Assembly: GCA_002286855.1 (NCBI GenBank)
Contig: NRSV01000046.1
Location: 248,001 to 312,000, forward strand
DNA: 64,000 nucleotides
Reading direction: 5' to 3'
Origin: Bipolaris cookei
Lineage: Eukaryota > Ascomycota > Dothideomycetes > Pleosporales > Pleosporaceae
Shown one piece after another: positions 18,669 to 28,557 of the stretch (position 1 is the first letter of the stretch; every line of letters starts with the position of its first letter). Below the pieces are notes generated by a model. It had not been told where the DNA came from and made no database searches. It was given only the letters and a program-made list of their open reading frames with translations. Both the position numbers and the translations under genes were made by a program.

Positions 18669-20987
18669 TTATAAGTCTTCATTTGCTACCGTAGTTGGAA
18701 TGGCGGCCCTGATTTTTGGTTTCTTAAGAGAGTTAGTCTTGGCTTCTGGGCCATCACCAAAGTCGAGTTCCGGCTCCTGGAAACTACTCTCAGTATTGAT
18801 ACCAACGCCATTATTAGAGGCCATATAGGAGCCCTCAGCCTTTTGGTCAGCAAACAGCCACGGTGCCTCTTCTCGATCCTTCTGGGTGAGAGGTAAATTA
18901 GTGCCAGGATGCAAATTGTTTTGTTTGCACCCATCCATATACTTTGACCGTGTTTCATACTTTGCCACGAACGCTTTTAGATGTCGTTCGGCAAGAGTTC
19001 GCCCTACAAGTTGGGTGTATTCCGTTCTTGTGAGCCATTCAGTAAGGTCTCCTTGGTATATAACTCGGACGTAAGTAGCTGGTCGGCGTGGCGTCGTTCC
19101 GGGGCGTGGTTTATAGCCTTCCGATCGGGACATCACAGCACATGGCCCGGCAGTTTTGATAAAGTTAGGTATCTTTCTCATGGACTCCTTTCGAGACTTG
19201 AGGTTGAAATTAGTTTCCATGTCCCTCTTCTGTGAAAGTGCTTCTGCTCCACCAGGACACAACTCGGTGCCCTTGATGATCTTATAATGCGGCCTGTCCG
19301 CCGTTCCTCCGTTCACAATGAATCGGGTGAATCTCGGGTTGTCTGTTAGACAAGGGCGGATTGCAACCACTGGCCCATACTCAGTGACCCCATTTTTATA
19401 CTCAAACATTTCGATTACATCATCTTCAGCAAGAGTTTTGCCAAGTGCTTGCAAGTCCTCTATTGTATCAAATCCTAGTCCAGTCACAGGAGGCTGAGAG
19501 GCATTAACTTTCGGGGAACTGATATGTGAATCGGGGTCACTACGTTGGAGAAGTTTTTTCGCTTTTTCTGGGTCGTCTGTGTTAAGACTTTCTAGGAGAT
19601 TTGCAGCTAGCGGCTGCATAGCTAGAAGTTTCTTCAAGGAGTCTATGTTTGCTTCTGTTTCTGTGCTTTTCTGATCCTTCCAGTTACTGGTCATTTGAAT
19701 TAGGAGTGACAAGGGAAGCGCATTAACAGTTTCTGGTATCTCGTTCTTCTTGTTGAGGGCTTGCATTTTCTGGTCTTCCTTCTTTAGTACCCTCAAAGCA
19801 GCGTCTACTTTTCTGACGTGGTCATCGTCCATCATCTCTTGCGTGGAGTTGATAGTTGTTACAATATCTCGTATTCCGGGAACTGCTAGCTGCCAGATAT
19901 TTTCTTGGTCTTTTGTGGGTCTATTGAGCTCGTCAACAATTGAGCGCCACTGATCCCTAGTTTTTTGGTCGTGATTTACGATCGAATCGACCATTTTCCA
20001 GGCAGTTGGAGAGAGTATAGATTGCAGCGGAATATTCCAGTCTTTAAGTTTCTCCTGCATTACAGCAAGTCCTCTGAGTAGCAAAGTCATATGCTCCTCC
20101 CGCTCTGGATTCCCTTCCATATCTTCAATTGTATTCATAGTGGCAATTATACCAGTCATGTGCCCGAGAATCTCAGTCATAGGAAATCGGTACTTGGGTA
20201 AGTACTGCTTTTGCGAAATATTTTCAGCGGTCTTCTGGAAAACTAATTTCCCAAGTTCATCCTCGGACATCTGGCTTTCTTTATCCAGCTTTTTGTTTTC
20301 CTCTTCAAGAGATGAAAGAATAGGAGGATATGTTGTCATGAATATCTTGGTTTGTTGTTTAACATCATCCAAGGCCATTCTATGACATTCCTTTTGGATC
20401 TTCTCTTGTATCTGGTTAATCTTGTTACGGTCGGTTGTCTCCAGGTTTCGGCCGCTTGTTTTCCACCACGACTTTAAAAGCATATACATGCTCTTCCAAT
20501 GCTTTTCGATTTGCTCTGGCCTAACAATTGGTTGTCGATGTTTGCGTTGCTCAGCGCTAGCGAGTTGCCCTTCGTGAAGGTCAGGCTGTACGTAGCCCTC
20601 CGTTTTTTGCTGGCTTTCAGGAGCAAACTCCTCAGTAGTACCTCCAGTACCTTTCCATTTCCCTTCTTCTGTCTCATTCTCATCTTCGGTGTCATCACCC
20701 GATTCAGCAGCCTCCAGATCTCCATTTGCATACTTTTTGAAATCGAATCTACTGTGCTGTTCTTTCTCTTTCTCTTTCTCTTTTCCTTTTCCTTTCGTTG
20801 TACTAGAAGTCGCATCATTTTTTGCCTCTTTGGGTACAACTTGAGTTTGTTTCGCTTTCTCTTTACTTGGGCCCGCGGTAGGGGGGGTTTTCTTAGGCTT
20901 GTTGTCCTTTACGTTCACTTCACTTTGCTGTGCTGGGACATTTTTGCGCAATGCAGCCAAATCAAGAGATGATCCTACTGAGGCCAT
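18669..20987 (-). CDS. large intronless orphan protein (772 aa)
   Basis: One uninterrupted 772-codon frame from ATG 20987 (MASVGSSLDLAALRKNVPA). The first ~150 residues are disordered, highly charged and low-complexity (GKGKEKEKEKEQ; SGDDTEDENETEEGKW). The middle ~350 residues are alpha-helical and probably coiled (EIEKHWKS-like then KMVDSIVNHDQKTRDQW). The C-terminal ~220 residues look globular (YGPVVAIRPCLTDNPRF; RPATYVRVIYQGDLTEWL). No Zn-ligand cluster, catalytic motif or signal peptide was recognised. Long intronless ORFs are exceptional here, where almost every other gene is split, so a retrotransposed, viral or transposon origin should be considered; no family was identified. Confidence 0.75.
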   Translation of the reverse strand: MASVGSSLDLAALRKNVPAQQSEVNVKDNKPKKTPPTAGPSKEKAKQTQVVPKEAKNDATSSTTKGKGKEKEKEKEQHSRFDFKKYANGDLEAAESGDDTEDENETEEGKWKGTGGTTEEFAPESQQKTEGYVQPDLHEGQLASAEQRKHRQPIVRPEQIEKHWKSMYMLLKSWWKTSGRNLETTDRNKINQIQEKIQKECHRMALDDVKQQTKIFMTTYPPILSSLEEENKKLDKESQMSEDELGKLVFQKTAENISQKQYLPKYRFPMTEILGHMTGIIATMNTIEDMEGNPEREEHMTLLLRGLAVMQEKLKDWNIPLQSILSPTAWKMVDSIVNHDQKTRDQWRSIVDELNRPTKDQENIWQLAVPGIRDIVTTINSTQEMMDDDHVRKVDAALRVLKKEDQKMQALNKKNEIPETVNALPLSLLIQMTSNWKDQKSTETEANIDSLKKLLAMQPLAANLLESLNTDDPEKAKKLLQRSDPDSHISSPKVNASQPPVTGLGFDTIEDLQALGKTLAEDDVIEMFEYKNGVTEYGPVVAIRPCLTDNPRFTRFIVNGGTADRPHYKIIKGTELCPGGAEALSQKRDMETNFNLKSRKESMRKIPNFIKTAGPCAVMSRSEGYKPRPGTTPRRPATYVRVIYQGDLTEWLTRTEYTQLVGRTLAERHLKAFVAKYETRSKYMDGCKQNNLHPGTNLPLTQKDREEAPWLFADQKAEGSYMASNNGVGINTESSFQEPELDFGDGPEAKTNSLKKPKIRAAIPTTVANEDL

Positions 20988-21352
20988 GATTGATGGTGGT
21001 GAGATATAATGAGATCAAATGATAACTAACTGGTTGGACACGGTGCGATATTGAGACCTGCTCAACTTGGGAATGAGAATGCTATGCTAGGAGACTGACT
21101 GTCAATGGAGTAGTTTTTATAGAGACCGTAATCAAGGGTATTTTGTTAGGGGAATACATGCGGTGTACTGAATGCAGAAGTCGGCGACCCGGTTACGGCA
21201 TGCCGCAATGCAGGTGCAGGGGCAGGGCACCAATAGCTGGGATTGGCGCCGAAAACCAACCACCACACTGTTCCCGAATACCTGCAATTCCGAGTGCAGA
21301 ATATTGCGCTACTTATCAAGACATCCGACCCGCTTGCTTAATCCCAGAAGCT
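20988..21352. other. intergenic between divergent genes
   Basis: A plus-strand stretch at 21158-21215 (reading GEYMRCTECRSRR) resembles part of the small Cys-rich gene at 31696 (GEYMRCATARSRP), so a decayed relative may lie here. No other feature seen. Confidence 0.35.
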
Positions 21353-22174
21353 ATGGCTAACCTTCACCCTCTCTTGTTTTGCTTTGTAAGCACTGTTGTG
21401 CTGGCTTTCACAACATGCGCTACTCTATCTCCAACGCCGGTGATTTCAGGACGGAATTGGACTGTGCATTTATCATCCCGTACACCATATAAGACTGCGT
21501 TCGGTTCAGGATATCTTACTCCCCATCTACCATGGAACAGTACTTCACCTCAGGGCTGGAACGCTACAAGCATTTGGCAATCAACGACCACCGCAACCGT
21601 GTCTCGCCCTACATCCACTGTCACCGTTGGAGAAGCAGGCAAGCTTGTCTTTTCACCATCATCTTTAAATGCCTCTCCTGGCTCGATAATCGCATTTAAT
21701 TTTCTGGGGTTAAACCACACATTGACTCAGAGCGATATTTGGAACCCATGCCATAGTAACCAAGGATTCGACACCGGATTTCGACAATTTAACCCAGCTA
21801 ACGTTAGTGGAAAGTTTGTTGTCGAGATTGAAGTTACTAGTCAGGACGCGAAATGGTTTTTCTGTGCCCAAACAGTGAAGCGCTCTCACTGTCATGCAGG
21901 TATGGTCTTTAGTCTTAATCCACATGGAGCGCATGATCAGTTCCTTCATAATGCCTTGGCGGGAATGGAAGTCACACCAACTTCATCGAGGAACGTATGC
22001 AGCCTACCATCAAGTCCTCCAACAACCAGAACAAGCACGCAAATAGCGCCTACTGGTACATTTTCCGCAGGCTCTAGCATGAATTCAACAGCTGTATTCC
22101 CTCCAATCATCAAATCCACAGCTACGAGGGTAAGGGTTGGTTTCTCGTTCATGGTAGCCCTAGCAGTTTTGTAG
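21353..22174 (+). CDS. secreted cupredoxin-like Ser/Thr-rich protein, GPI-anchor-like
   Basis: ATG at 21353 gives 273 aa; the upstream in-frame codons are not needed because this Met begins a clear signal peptide (MANLHPLLFCFVSTVVLAF). After a Ser/Thr-rich linker comes a plastocyanin/cupredoxin-like domain: VTVGEAGKLVFSPSSLNASP, then FLGLNHTLTQSDIWNPC, then WFFCAQTVKRSHCHAGMVF. The His in NHT and the C/H pair near HCHAGM sit where the blue-copper ligands lie in this fold. A Ser/Thr stalk and a hydrophobic C-terminus (FSFMVALAVL) suggest a GPI anchor. The likely role is extracellular, at the cell surface; copper binding is inferred. Confidence 0.85.
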   Translation: MANLHPLLFCFVSTVVLAFTTCATLSPTPVISGRNWTVHLSSRTPYKTAFGSGYLTPHLPWNSTSPQGWNATSIWQSTTTATVSRPTSTVTVGEAGKLVFSPSSLNASPGSIIAFNFLGLNHTLTQSDIWNPCHSNQGFDTGFRQFNPANVSGKFVVEIEVTSQDAKWFFCAQTVKRSHCHAGMVFSLNPHGAHDQFLHNALAGMEVTPTSSRNVCSLPSSPPTTRTSTQIAPTGTFSAGSSMNSTAVFPPIIKSTATRVRVGFSFMVALAVL

Positions 22175-22567
22175 ATAGATAAATACCAATAGAATAGCTT
22201 CTTACGATGCCAAACTCCCTAGAATGAGGTCTTTCACTACTGGATGTAGTTACTGCAAATAAGTATAAATCGCACTGAGAACAAAAGAAACTCCGTATTA
22301 AACCCATGTAGACATGAGTGGTAGAAGTACCACACTCTGATCACTATGAACGAGAGTTGATGATACAACAGTGAGAATAACAATTTTGAGCGCATCAATT
22401 AGACCGAAATGGCAAATCAGAGGTGATGACTTGATCCCAAACTCATAAATGTTACTATTATTAGGTTACGCTTATCTTGTCCTGCGCCACACAGTTGCAT
22501 ATCACACAGGCAGCACTTAGAACATGTAGTAACGTTTATTGATACTTTCACTCATCTACGCGCGCGC
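22175..22567. other. intergenic between convergent genes
   Basis: No gene recognised in about 390 bp; probably the 3' untranslated regions of the two convergent secreted-protein genes. Confidence 0.4.
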
Positions 22568-23117
22568 CTACATACATGTGGAGTTAGTGTGTGATTGGTT
22601 CGTGATATGCACATGACAATGTACCGCAATGCGTACAGCGTCACTCTCATCCGCAAACCGGGTCCAATCCCCAGAGCCTCCAGAAATGACCATAAGATCA
22701 ATCGCTACACCATTTGCGCCAGAACATTCCCTATGCAAATCAGCTCGTGCGTAGTAATGATACTAGCTTAACGTACCATTTGAGCGCAGCAGGTCCATTA
22801 GGTACATTTTCAGGTATGCGGAACCTTGCTGTCTGATCTCCTGGACACATTTTCGGAATTGCGAGAGCGGATATAGGTAAAAAAGTGTCGTTTTGGAAAC
22901 TCAAAGTCGCTTCACAGGTGGAATTGCGAAAGTTGCTAAGTCTAATAGCCAGTAAGAAATATATAAATCCTCAATCCACTGTGGAACCCTACTGGTAATA
23001 AAGTTCATATCCAGCTCTCACTTGAACGACCGGACTGGTGAGTATTGGCAGCGGTTGATCAAATGGAATGATCTGAGCCAAACATAGGCTAAAAAAGAAT
23101 GAAATATATCTTAGCAT
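22568..23117 (-). CDS. small secreted Cys-containing protein (effector candidate)
   Basis: Rebuilt from three exons, 23117-22993, 22941-22777 and 22730-22568 (introns 51 and 46 bp; GTAGGG..TTAG and GTACGT..ATAG; phase 2 at both). It encodes 150 aa with a signal peptide (MLRYISFFFSLCLAQ). The mature part has four or five Cys and a recognisable pattern of fungal secreted proteins: NSTCEATLSF, IPKMCPGDQTARFRIPEN, NGPAALKWECSG, then MVISGG. Size, secretion and Cys content fit an apoplastic effector or cell-surface protein, but the function is unknown. Both introns fall so that no single long ORF reveals the gene. Confidence 0.8.
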
Positions 23118-23450
23118 AGTGAATGTGAAAAAGCTCATTGATAGAAGGCAGTTGTAGGCTAGGTAACAAGCTTGTCCTATGCAAATCAAAGACACTATGG
23201 AAATTGGTACTTCTAGCCCATCTTATATTACCATTAGTTCATTTTTTCTTGGTAGAGAAGGGCGGGATACCGTATTCCTCAGGCAGATCCCGTTCTTCGC
23301 ATCATGTCTCAGTCTCCATGCTACACAAAGTGGTGCAGCACCTAACACCAGCTCCCAATCCCAGGAGCTGGTTTTTGTACACTGTTTACGTACAAACATG
23401 TGCACATATAGCTCAGAGAAGATACCGCTCAACGGTCTACTATCTCTACA

Positions 23451-23918
23451 ATGTACCCAAGCTACCCAGGCTACACAAGATATAGCAGTCTTTCTATTCG
23501 GTTTGCAGTTCCTAATGAACATATAGTTAGAATTATACTCCAGCATTGCCAGGACGATAGTAATCTACGGCTTAAAGCTGCAGGCAATACTTTGTATCCA
23601 CAGGTTCGCGAGCTCGCGCGTATGATGTCTCGTCATCGTATCCAGCTCACAGCTGTGAAGACTAATGAACTTGGGGTTACTCTCTTTCTGCCTCCACCAC
23701 CATGTCCACCCCCACGATCAACTCTTCAAAAACTCTTTCCACGCTTCAAAAGAGTAACACGCTTTATGTCCAAGCTAGAAACAATTTATGAGGTCTCGAA
23801 GGAGCTGTCGGATGACGAGTGGATTACATTGTATGAGTACATGCCTAATAATAAAAAGCGAAATGCTATCCATGTATCATCAGACAACTACAACCAGTCT
23901 GTGAGAATTGGCATATAG
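23451..23918 (+). CDS. hypothetical protein, 155 aa
   Basis: ATG at 23451 (MYPSYPGYTRYSSLSIRF). A Pro-rich hinge (LFLPPPPCPPPR) separates a helical N-terminal half from a basic segment (LFPRFKRVTRF) and an acidic-aromatic tail (DDEWITLYEYM). An upstream exon is possible because ATATAGCAG at 23481 is a plausible acceptor. No domain recognised; coding status rests on length and composition. Confidence 0.4.
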   Translation: MYPSYPGYTRYSSLSIRFAVPNEHIVRIILQHCQDDSNLRLKAAGNTLYPQVRELARMMSRHRIQLTAVKTNELGVTLFLPPPPCPPPRSTLQKLFPRFKRVTRFMSKLETIYEVSKELSDDEWITLYEYMPNNKKRNAIHVSSDNYNQSVRIGI

Positions 23919-24038
23919 CGACAACTTTGGCAATCTGATTTCTATCACTTTGGTAGAGAATCGGGAAAAGGGGGCATGTCTTAGGGTATACATAACTCAT
24001 TCAACCTGCTATGAATATCAAACCAACATAACTTTCTC

Positions 24039-24832
24039 CTATTTCTGACGGGCAGCGTAAGCCTTGGCGCGCTCATAACTCGTTTCGTGCCGAAGTGATG
24101 GCAGGATGAACAGATCGCAGGATCTCTGGCGATCTTGACATAGCGGGCAGAAAGATGGGGCTGTGCTATGAACTACGTCATCCCGACCCATTTGATATTT
24201 GAGACTAAGCCAAGTCTTCAGACATTCCCGGCACACTGGATGTCCTGTAAGGGGTGAGAACTAGTTTACATCAAGTGCTAGTGAACCTACCGCAGCTTAT
24301 GTCGATTAAAGCTTGTGACTGGCCTCCGTGGCAGATGAGACATGACGTGCTGTAAATCCTATGGCTTTGCTACACACCAAGCCCGCTATGGTGCACGCAC
24401 TCTCCTTTCTTCTTTCGAACACATTGGTGGCACCAGGGCTAAGTCATTCAGCATTCGTATAGATGTTATATTTGCTTCACTCACAGCTCCACATTTCTCC
24501 AGAATGTAAGGCGAACTCGCTTCGTCATTGTGGTCGAATTTGCTGCCGCAATTGTTACAATGACCAGCCCATACGTCTAGAACAGCACTTTTGAGGGCTT
24601 CAGTCAAGTCGTTGTTCCTCTGTGTAGCTCTGAAAAGGTTCTCTGTAGCATCCGTTGAACAGCGCTCTAGTAAGTCAACTTTGTTTGCCAGATGCTTGTA
24701 TTTCATTTCCAAGCGATTGCACCTGTTATCCATCTCCTTGACAAGTTCTTTGAGGTTGCGAAGCTCCTGTACGGCCACGCCAAATCTTTGGAGTAGAATG
24801 TCTAGTGGCGGATGTGATACGGCTGAGGACAA
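24039..24832 (-). CDS. coiled-coil RING-finger protein (putative E3 ligase)
   Basis: Exons 24832-24401, 24369-24291, 24244-24039; 238 aa; intron 2 is 46 bp with standard ends. Intron 1 as modelled is only 31 bp, so its donor may instead lie further upstream (a GTGCCA at about 24432). Residues ~20-85 are heptad-rich (LRNLKELVKEMDNRCNRLEM). A CNNCG pair follows. The spliced C-terminal part gives a RING: CLICH, then CGH, CREC and FCPLC, matching C-x2-C...C-x-H-x2-C-x2-C...C-x2-C. The role is inferred as ubiquitin transfer. It lies in the same orientation as the PLP gene upstream, which has a similar zinc motif. Confidence 0.75.
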
Positions 24833-25226
24833 GGGATGAGCGGATACGTGGGCCCTAAAGTGCTCTCCTTCGAGAGCACAGCCTTGGAACTACCATTTGT
24901 TAGCATTTGTTACTTTTTCCCAGCTAAAACATTACTTCATCGCTATTTTGATGTTCTGAAGGAAGTCCTGACCCCTCTTGCTCTTCCATGTCGGTGAAAT
25001 CTGAACGATAGGTGTGAAAGGAGACGAGGGATGAAAGGATTGAGTTAAAAAGGAGGACGCGGGAAACACGAGCGCCACATGAATGCGCTTAGACCCCGGT
25101 GGCGGCCAATAGCTAAATAGAGCCTATGCAGGACATGGGCCTTGTTATATCCTAGTAAGCTCCAGTATTTTTGCAGCCTTGAAAGTGTAGAATCGTAATA
25201 ACTATCAATTAAAACTACATAACTGA
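24833..25226. other. intergenic, no gene recognised
   Basis: About 390 bp between two minus-strand genes. It should hold the promoter of the RING gene and the 3' end of the PLP gene. No specific motif is claimed. Confidence 0.4.
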
Positions 25227-28200
25227 CTAAAAGAACCCTGTTTTTACGCGCATTCTTTTTGAGCGATAGGCGGGTCGGGGAGATTGAGGGGAGATTGGAC
25301 GTTTTGCAGGAATTGCTGGCAGCGGTTTCTCCGATACTGCATGATCGATAGTACCGAACGGCTTTACAAGGCCTTGATCATTAACCAACTTTTTTAGAGT
25401 GGTAGGAAAACCACTTATTAGTCTTACTGTACTGGTAATGCCTCTTATAGATAATGTAATAATGTCGTCCATGCTTTCAGTGTGAAATGTTACTGATCTT
25501 TGGAATGGCGGCAATCCCCTGGGTACGGATTGCACACAGACGACAGGGTTCCCCTGGATAAGGAACCATGAAGAAGTCCCAATCAGCTGGTTATATAGGT
25601 AGCGGAGACCTTCAGCTGGAAGGTCCAGACGACAGTAAATATGGCCAAAGCAAGTATAACTGTTATCAGTGAGGGTAGGTACTGCATCTAACTCAAAGTA
25701 AAACATCGATGCTAGTATGGCGTCTACAACTAGTGTGATCGTGTGCTTATCCTCTTCGATTTTTCGCCGCGCTATCGCCTTGAGGTCGGGTATTTGAAGT
25801 GCATCATCCAGGCAAGGTTCTGGACCAGTGAATTTCACATTTAGTCGATGATATCTAGTGCGTATATTAGGATCCAAGGAATTATAGAAGCGCTTCCACG
25901 CGTCCTCGCCATCAAGGTTACGCATGAAACTTTTGAATAAACGCACGTAGAAACGCGAGTTAGTGAATCCAAGGTTCGCAGGTCCCACTGATGTTCCAGT
26001 ACCCAGGGAAAGGGCAAAATCAGGATTATCTTTAGCTGGCCAAAGGAACCGGCTTTCCCATTGAGCTATACTAGCTGGATTGTTGTGCTGCAACCCCCCA
26101 TCTTGGTAAATTCCTAGACTGCGCACCGTTTGAGGTTTGAAGAACCAGGGCGCAGCGGAGGTGCAACAGGCTCTGAGTAAGCCTGTTAGTCTCTTAAATT
26201 TTTGTCAATAGCATTGACTTACGCGTCACTAACAGTGATATCATTTTGTGCCTGCTCAGCGCGGACAACATCGTATCCTATAACATCAGCTCATGCTAAC
26301 TATATATGTTAGGGCATATACTCACCAACATCATTAGGACGTTTCCCCCCATTATAGTTAGTAAATAACCACGGAAGAGCATCGTGAACAGCAGTAGTAG
26401 TGACAGCCACCTTAGTATCGTTCCGTAATGGATTAAACATCTGTAGAGGAGAATTAAATGTTTTTCGAAATGCCTCTTGTATGGCAGCGAGGCTATATTG
26501 ACCGTCTTCAACGTATGCGGTAATAAGCTGAAGAGCCCTTGATATAAGATCTTTTCGCTTGCCAAACGTTTTTTGAGCAACTTGCTCAAAGCGCCGTATA
26601 GACTCTGTCGCGCCCCATTGTAATAAGAACATGCTAATGACAACGAGACCACCTGTGATACTTAGTCATGTTTCTCTATGGCTCTAGAATTCTTACCAGC
26701 TGATGTTCCGCATACGAAATCGAAATGATCCTTAATTGCGCATCCAAGCGGAGCAAGTATATGGTCAAGGTGTTGAAGAAAGACTAGAGGTATTACTCCT
26801 CTGACACCCCCTCCGTCCACACTTAGCATACGTATGCCTGCTGTTGGAGGCACAAAATGAAACTTAGAACTTTTGTAGTTAACGCCGCACAAAATGCATT
26901 CTGTAAGCTCGAATGTATTCTTCTCTGACGGAGAGCGGGCTCCAAATATCCGAATGCATGGGTCACATAAAGCATGGCCACATACAAGCACCTTCTCTGG
27001 CATGCGCAAGAAGCAGGAAAAGCATGTTCGGTGGCTCTTAAGGTCTGCAAAGTGGGGGTGGTTTGTCCGCAAGGTTTGACGGTGAATTTCGCTCGCTGAT
27101 AATCTGCTGTTCTGATATGCCTGAAAGATACTGTAGAACTCATCAAGTATTGCGGCTACAAATTTGTGTTGGATGTCTTCGAAAATTGTATACGTAATAA
27201 TGGCAGCTTTGCATGGAGCAGAGTATAGCGCAGTGAAAAGATAATCGGGCGCGAAATCTATACTTGTAAATGAAGGTAAAACTGGCTAGTGGTGTGTCTT
27301 ACCATGTGCATTCGGCGGATAGCTTGCAAGTAACAACGCTGAAGCTACGAGAGGTGCAGCAAAATGCCAAAGCCAGGACTGTGATGGCATTTGATGAAGG
27401 AAATCCGTGAGGCAGGCCTCCAAGAGCTCGGTTGTGAAGCCTGATGGTCGGGAAGCACTAGAGAATTTGAAAGAAGCAGCGGTGATGTTAGTACTCATAT
27501 GATTGAGCACTTGCTTTGTGAGAACATGAAAGTGCCCGTAGCTAAATTGCGTGCAATTGCTAGCGCGCTCTATCATGGAAGCCTCAGACATCGCTAGCAA
27601 ACGTCTTTTTAAAGCCCGTGCACGCACTAGGGTTGGTTTACATGACTGCAGTCCAAGAACCTCAATTTCTTTAATATTACAAAGACTAGGTCGATTCTCT
27701 GGGCTGCAGTTCGTTCGAAGGGCTCGTTTAAGGTTGGCTGTTGCTTTTTTGGCTGCAATCCTCTCGTCGAATGTATCTGATCTTGTCTCCATAACCAGTA
27801 AGATGCGGGGCACTGTCGGCAAATCTCTTACTGCTACCGCGTCCACAAGGTCAGCCAGCCACTTTGCGACTGCTCTTGGACCACCTATATCACTAACAAA
27901 GCAACATATTACACTAGAAAAGGGAAAAAATACTTTGCCACATAGAGTGGCGTTGAAATTACCGATCTTTGGCAGAGACCAAGAAGTCGCAGGGATGGCG
28001 GCTGCACGGATGGTGGGGCTCGGGTGTTGCGATAGAGAATTTTGCATGCCAGAATCAATCACGACGAGCGGTGCACATCCACTTTGCCGAGGTAATGACC
28101 ATAGATACACCTCTTTGTGTACAGGTACTGCGAGTTCAGTCCCGAGAATCTTATCTAGAAGGATTGCCTTAGATCTGCGACCGACAAAGGTCACAAAAGA

Positions 28201-28335
28201 TGGCCGGGAATGGTTCGGAATTGCGCCAGCCTGCGCCTCTTGGGGTGAGGAGACCGGTGGCGGCTCGTGGCATGTGACAATGTTTCCGCTTGGCGAAGTC
28301 TCGAAGGTAATCCAGGGCGTGGGAGTGGGAGACAT
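25227..28335 (-). CDS. patatin-like phospholipase with RING-like zinc motif and degenerate GTPase-like N-terminus
   Basis: Five exons (28335-27303, 27257-26697, 26652-26326, 26277-26223, 26172-25227) with 44-50 bp introns, standard ends and consistent phases give 973 aa. Residues 1-340 correspond to the GTPase-like head of a known fungal family, but the P-loop is lost (FVTFVGRRSKAILL where GxxxxGKS is expected). Residues ~423-468 form a RING-like motif (CFSC, CGH, CDPC, CILC). The patatin domain follows: oxyanion DGGGVRG (~492), nucleophile GTSAG (Ser ~530) and catalytic Asp in QDGG (~682), all intact. The likely activity is acyl hydrolysis of lipids. Patatin-like genes of this type are recurrent Starship cargo. 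It is transcribed divergently from DUF3723. Confidence 0.92.
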
Positions 28336-28557
28336 AATTTCTGATGATTGTTGAGTGCTAGTCTGTCTGGAGCTTTATGCAGTTGGGCGAACTGTCGGCA
28401 GTCACCAGTTTTGGGGGAGCCAGGCCTGTTTCCCGCAGTCGCTCGATGCAGGAGACGGTTATGCAGACTACGAATTCGCGGCGCAGCTCAATCCCTTTGT
28501 CATATACAAACTCTTTTCAACTCAGCTTAGTCTAGTGAAGATTGTTTGTGCGTCGTT
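28336..28557. promoter_or_regulatory. shared upstream region of PLP and DUF3723 genes
   Basis: The two start codons are head-to-head only 222 bp apart, so this stretch must hold both promoters. No specific factor site is claimed. An upstream exon of either gene cannot be excluded. Confidence 0.5.

Noticed and set aside
20499..20972. Plus-strand 157-aa Phe/Leu-rich ORF resembling a membrane protein
   Set aside because: It is the antisense of the Lys/Glu-rich N-terminus of the 772-aa gene, which produces artificial Phe/Leu/Ser runs.
27551..28354. Plus-strand 267-aa ORF over the PLP first exon
   Set aside because: The minus strand fits the PLP gene with consistent splicing and family motifs; the plus ORF has no support.
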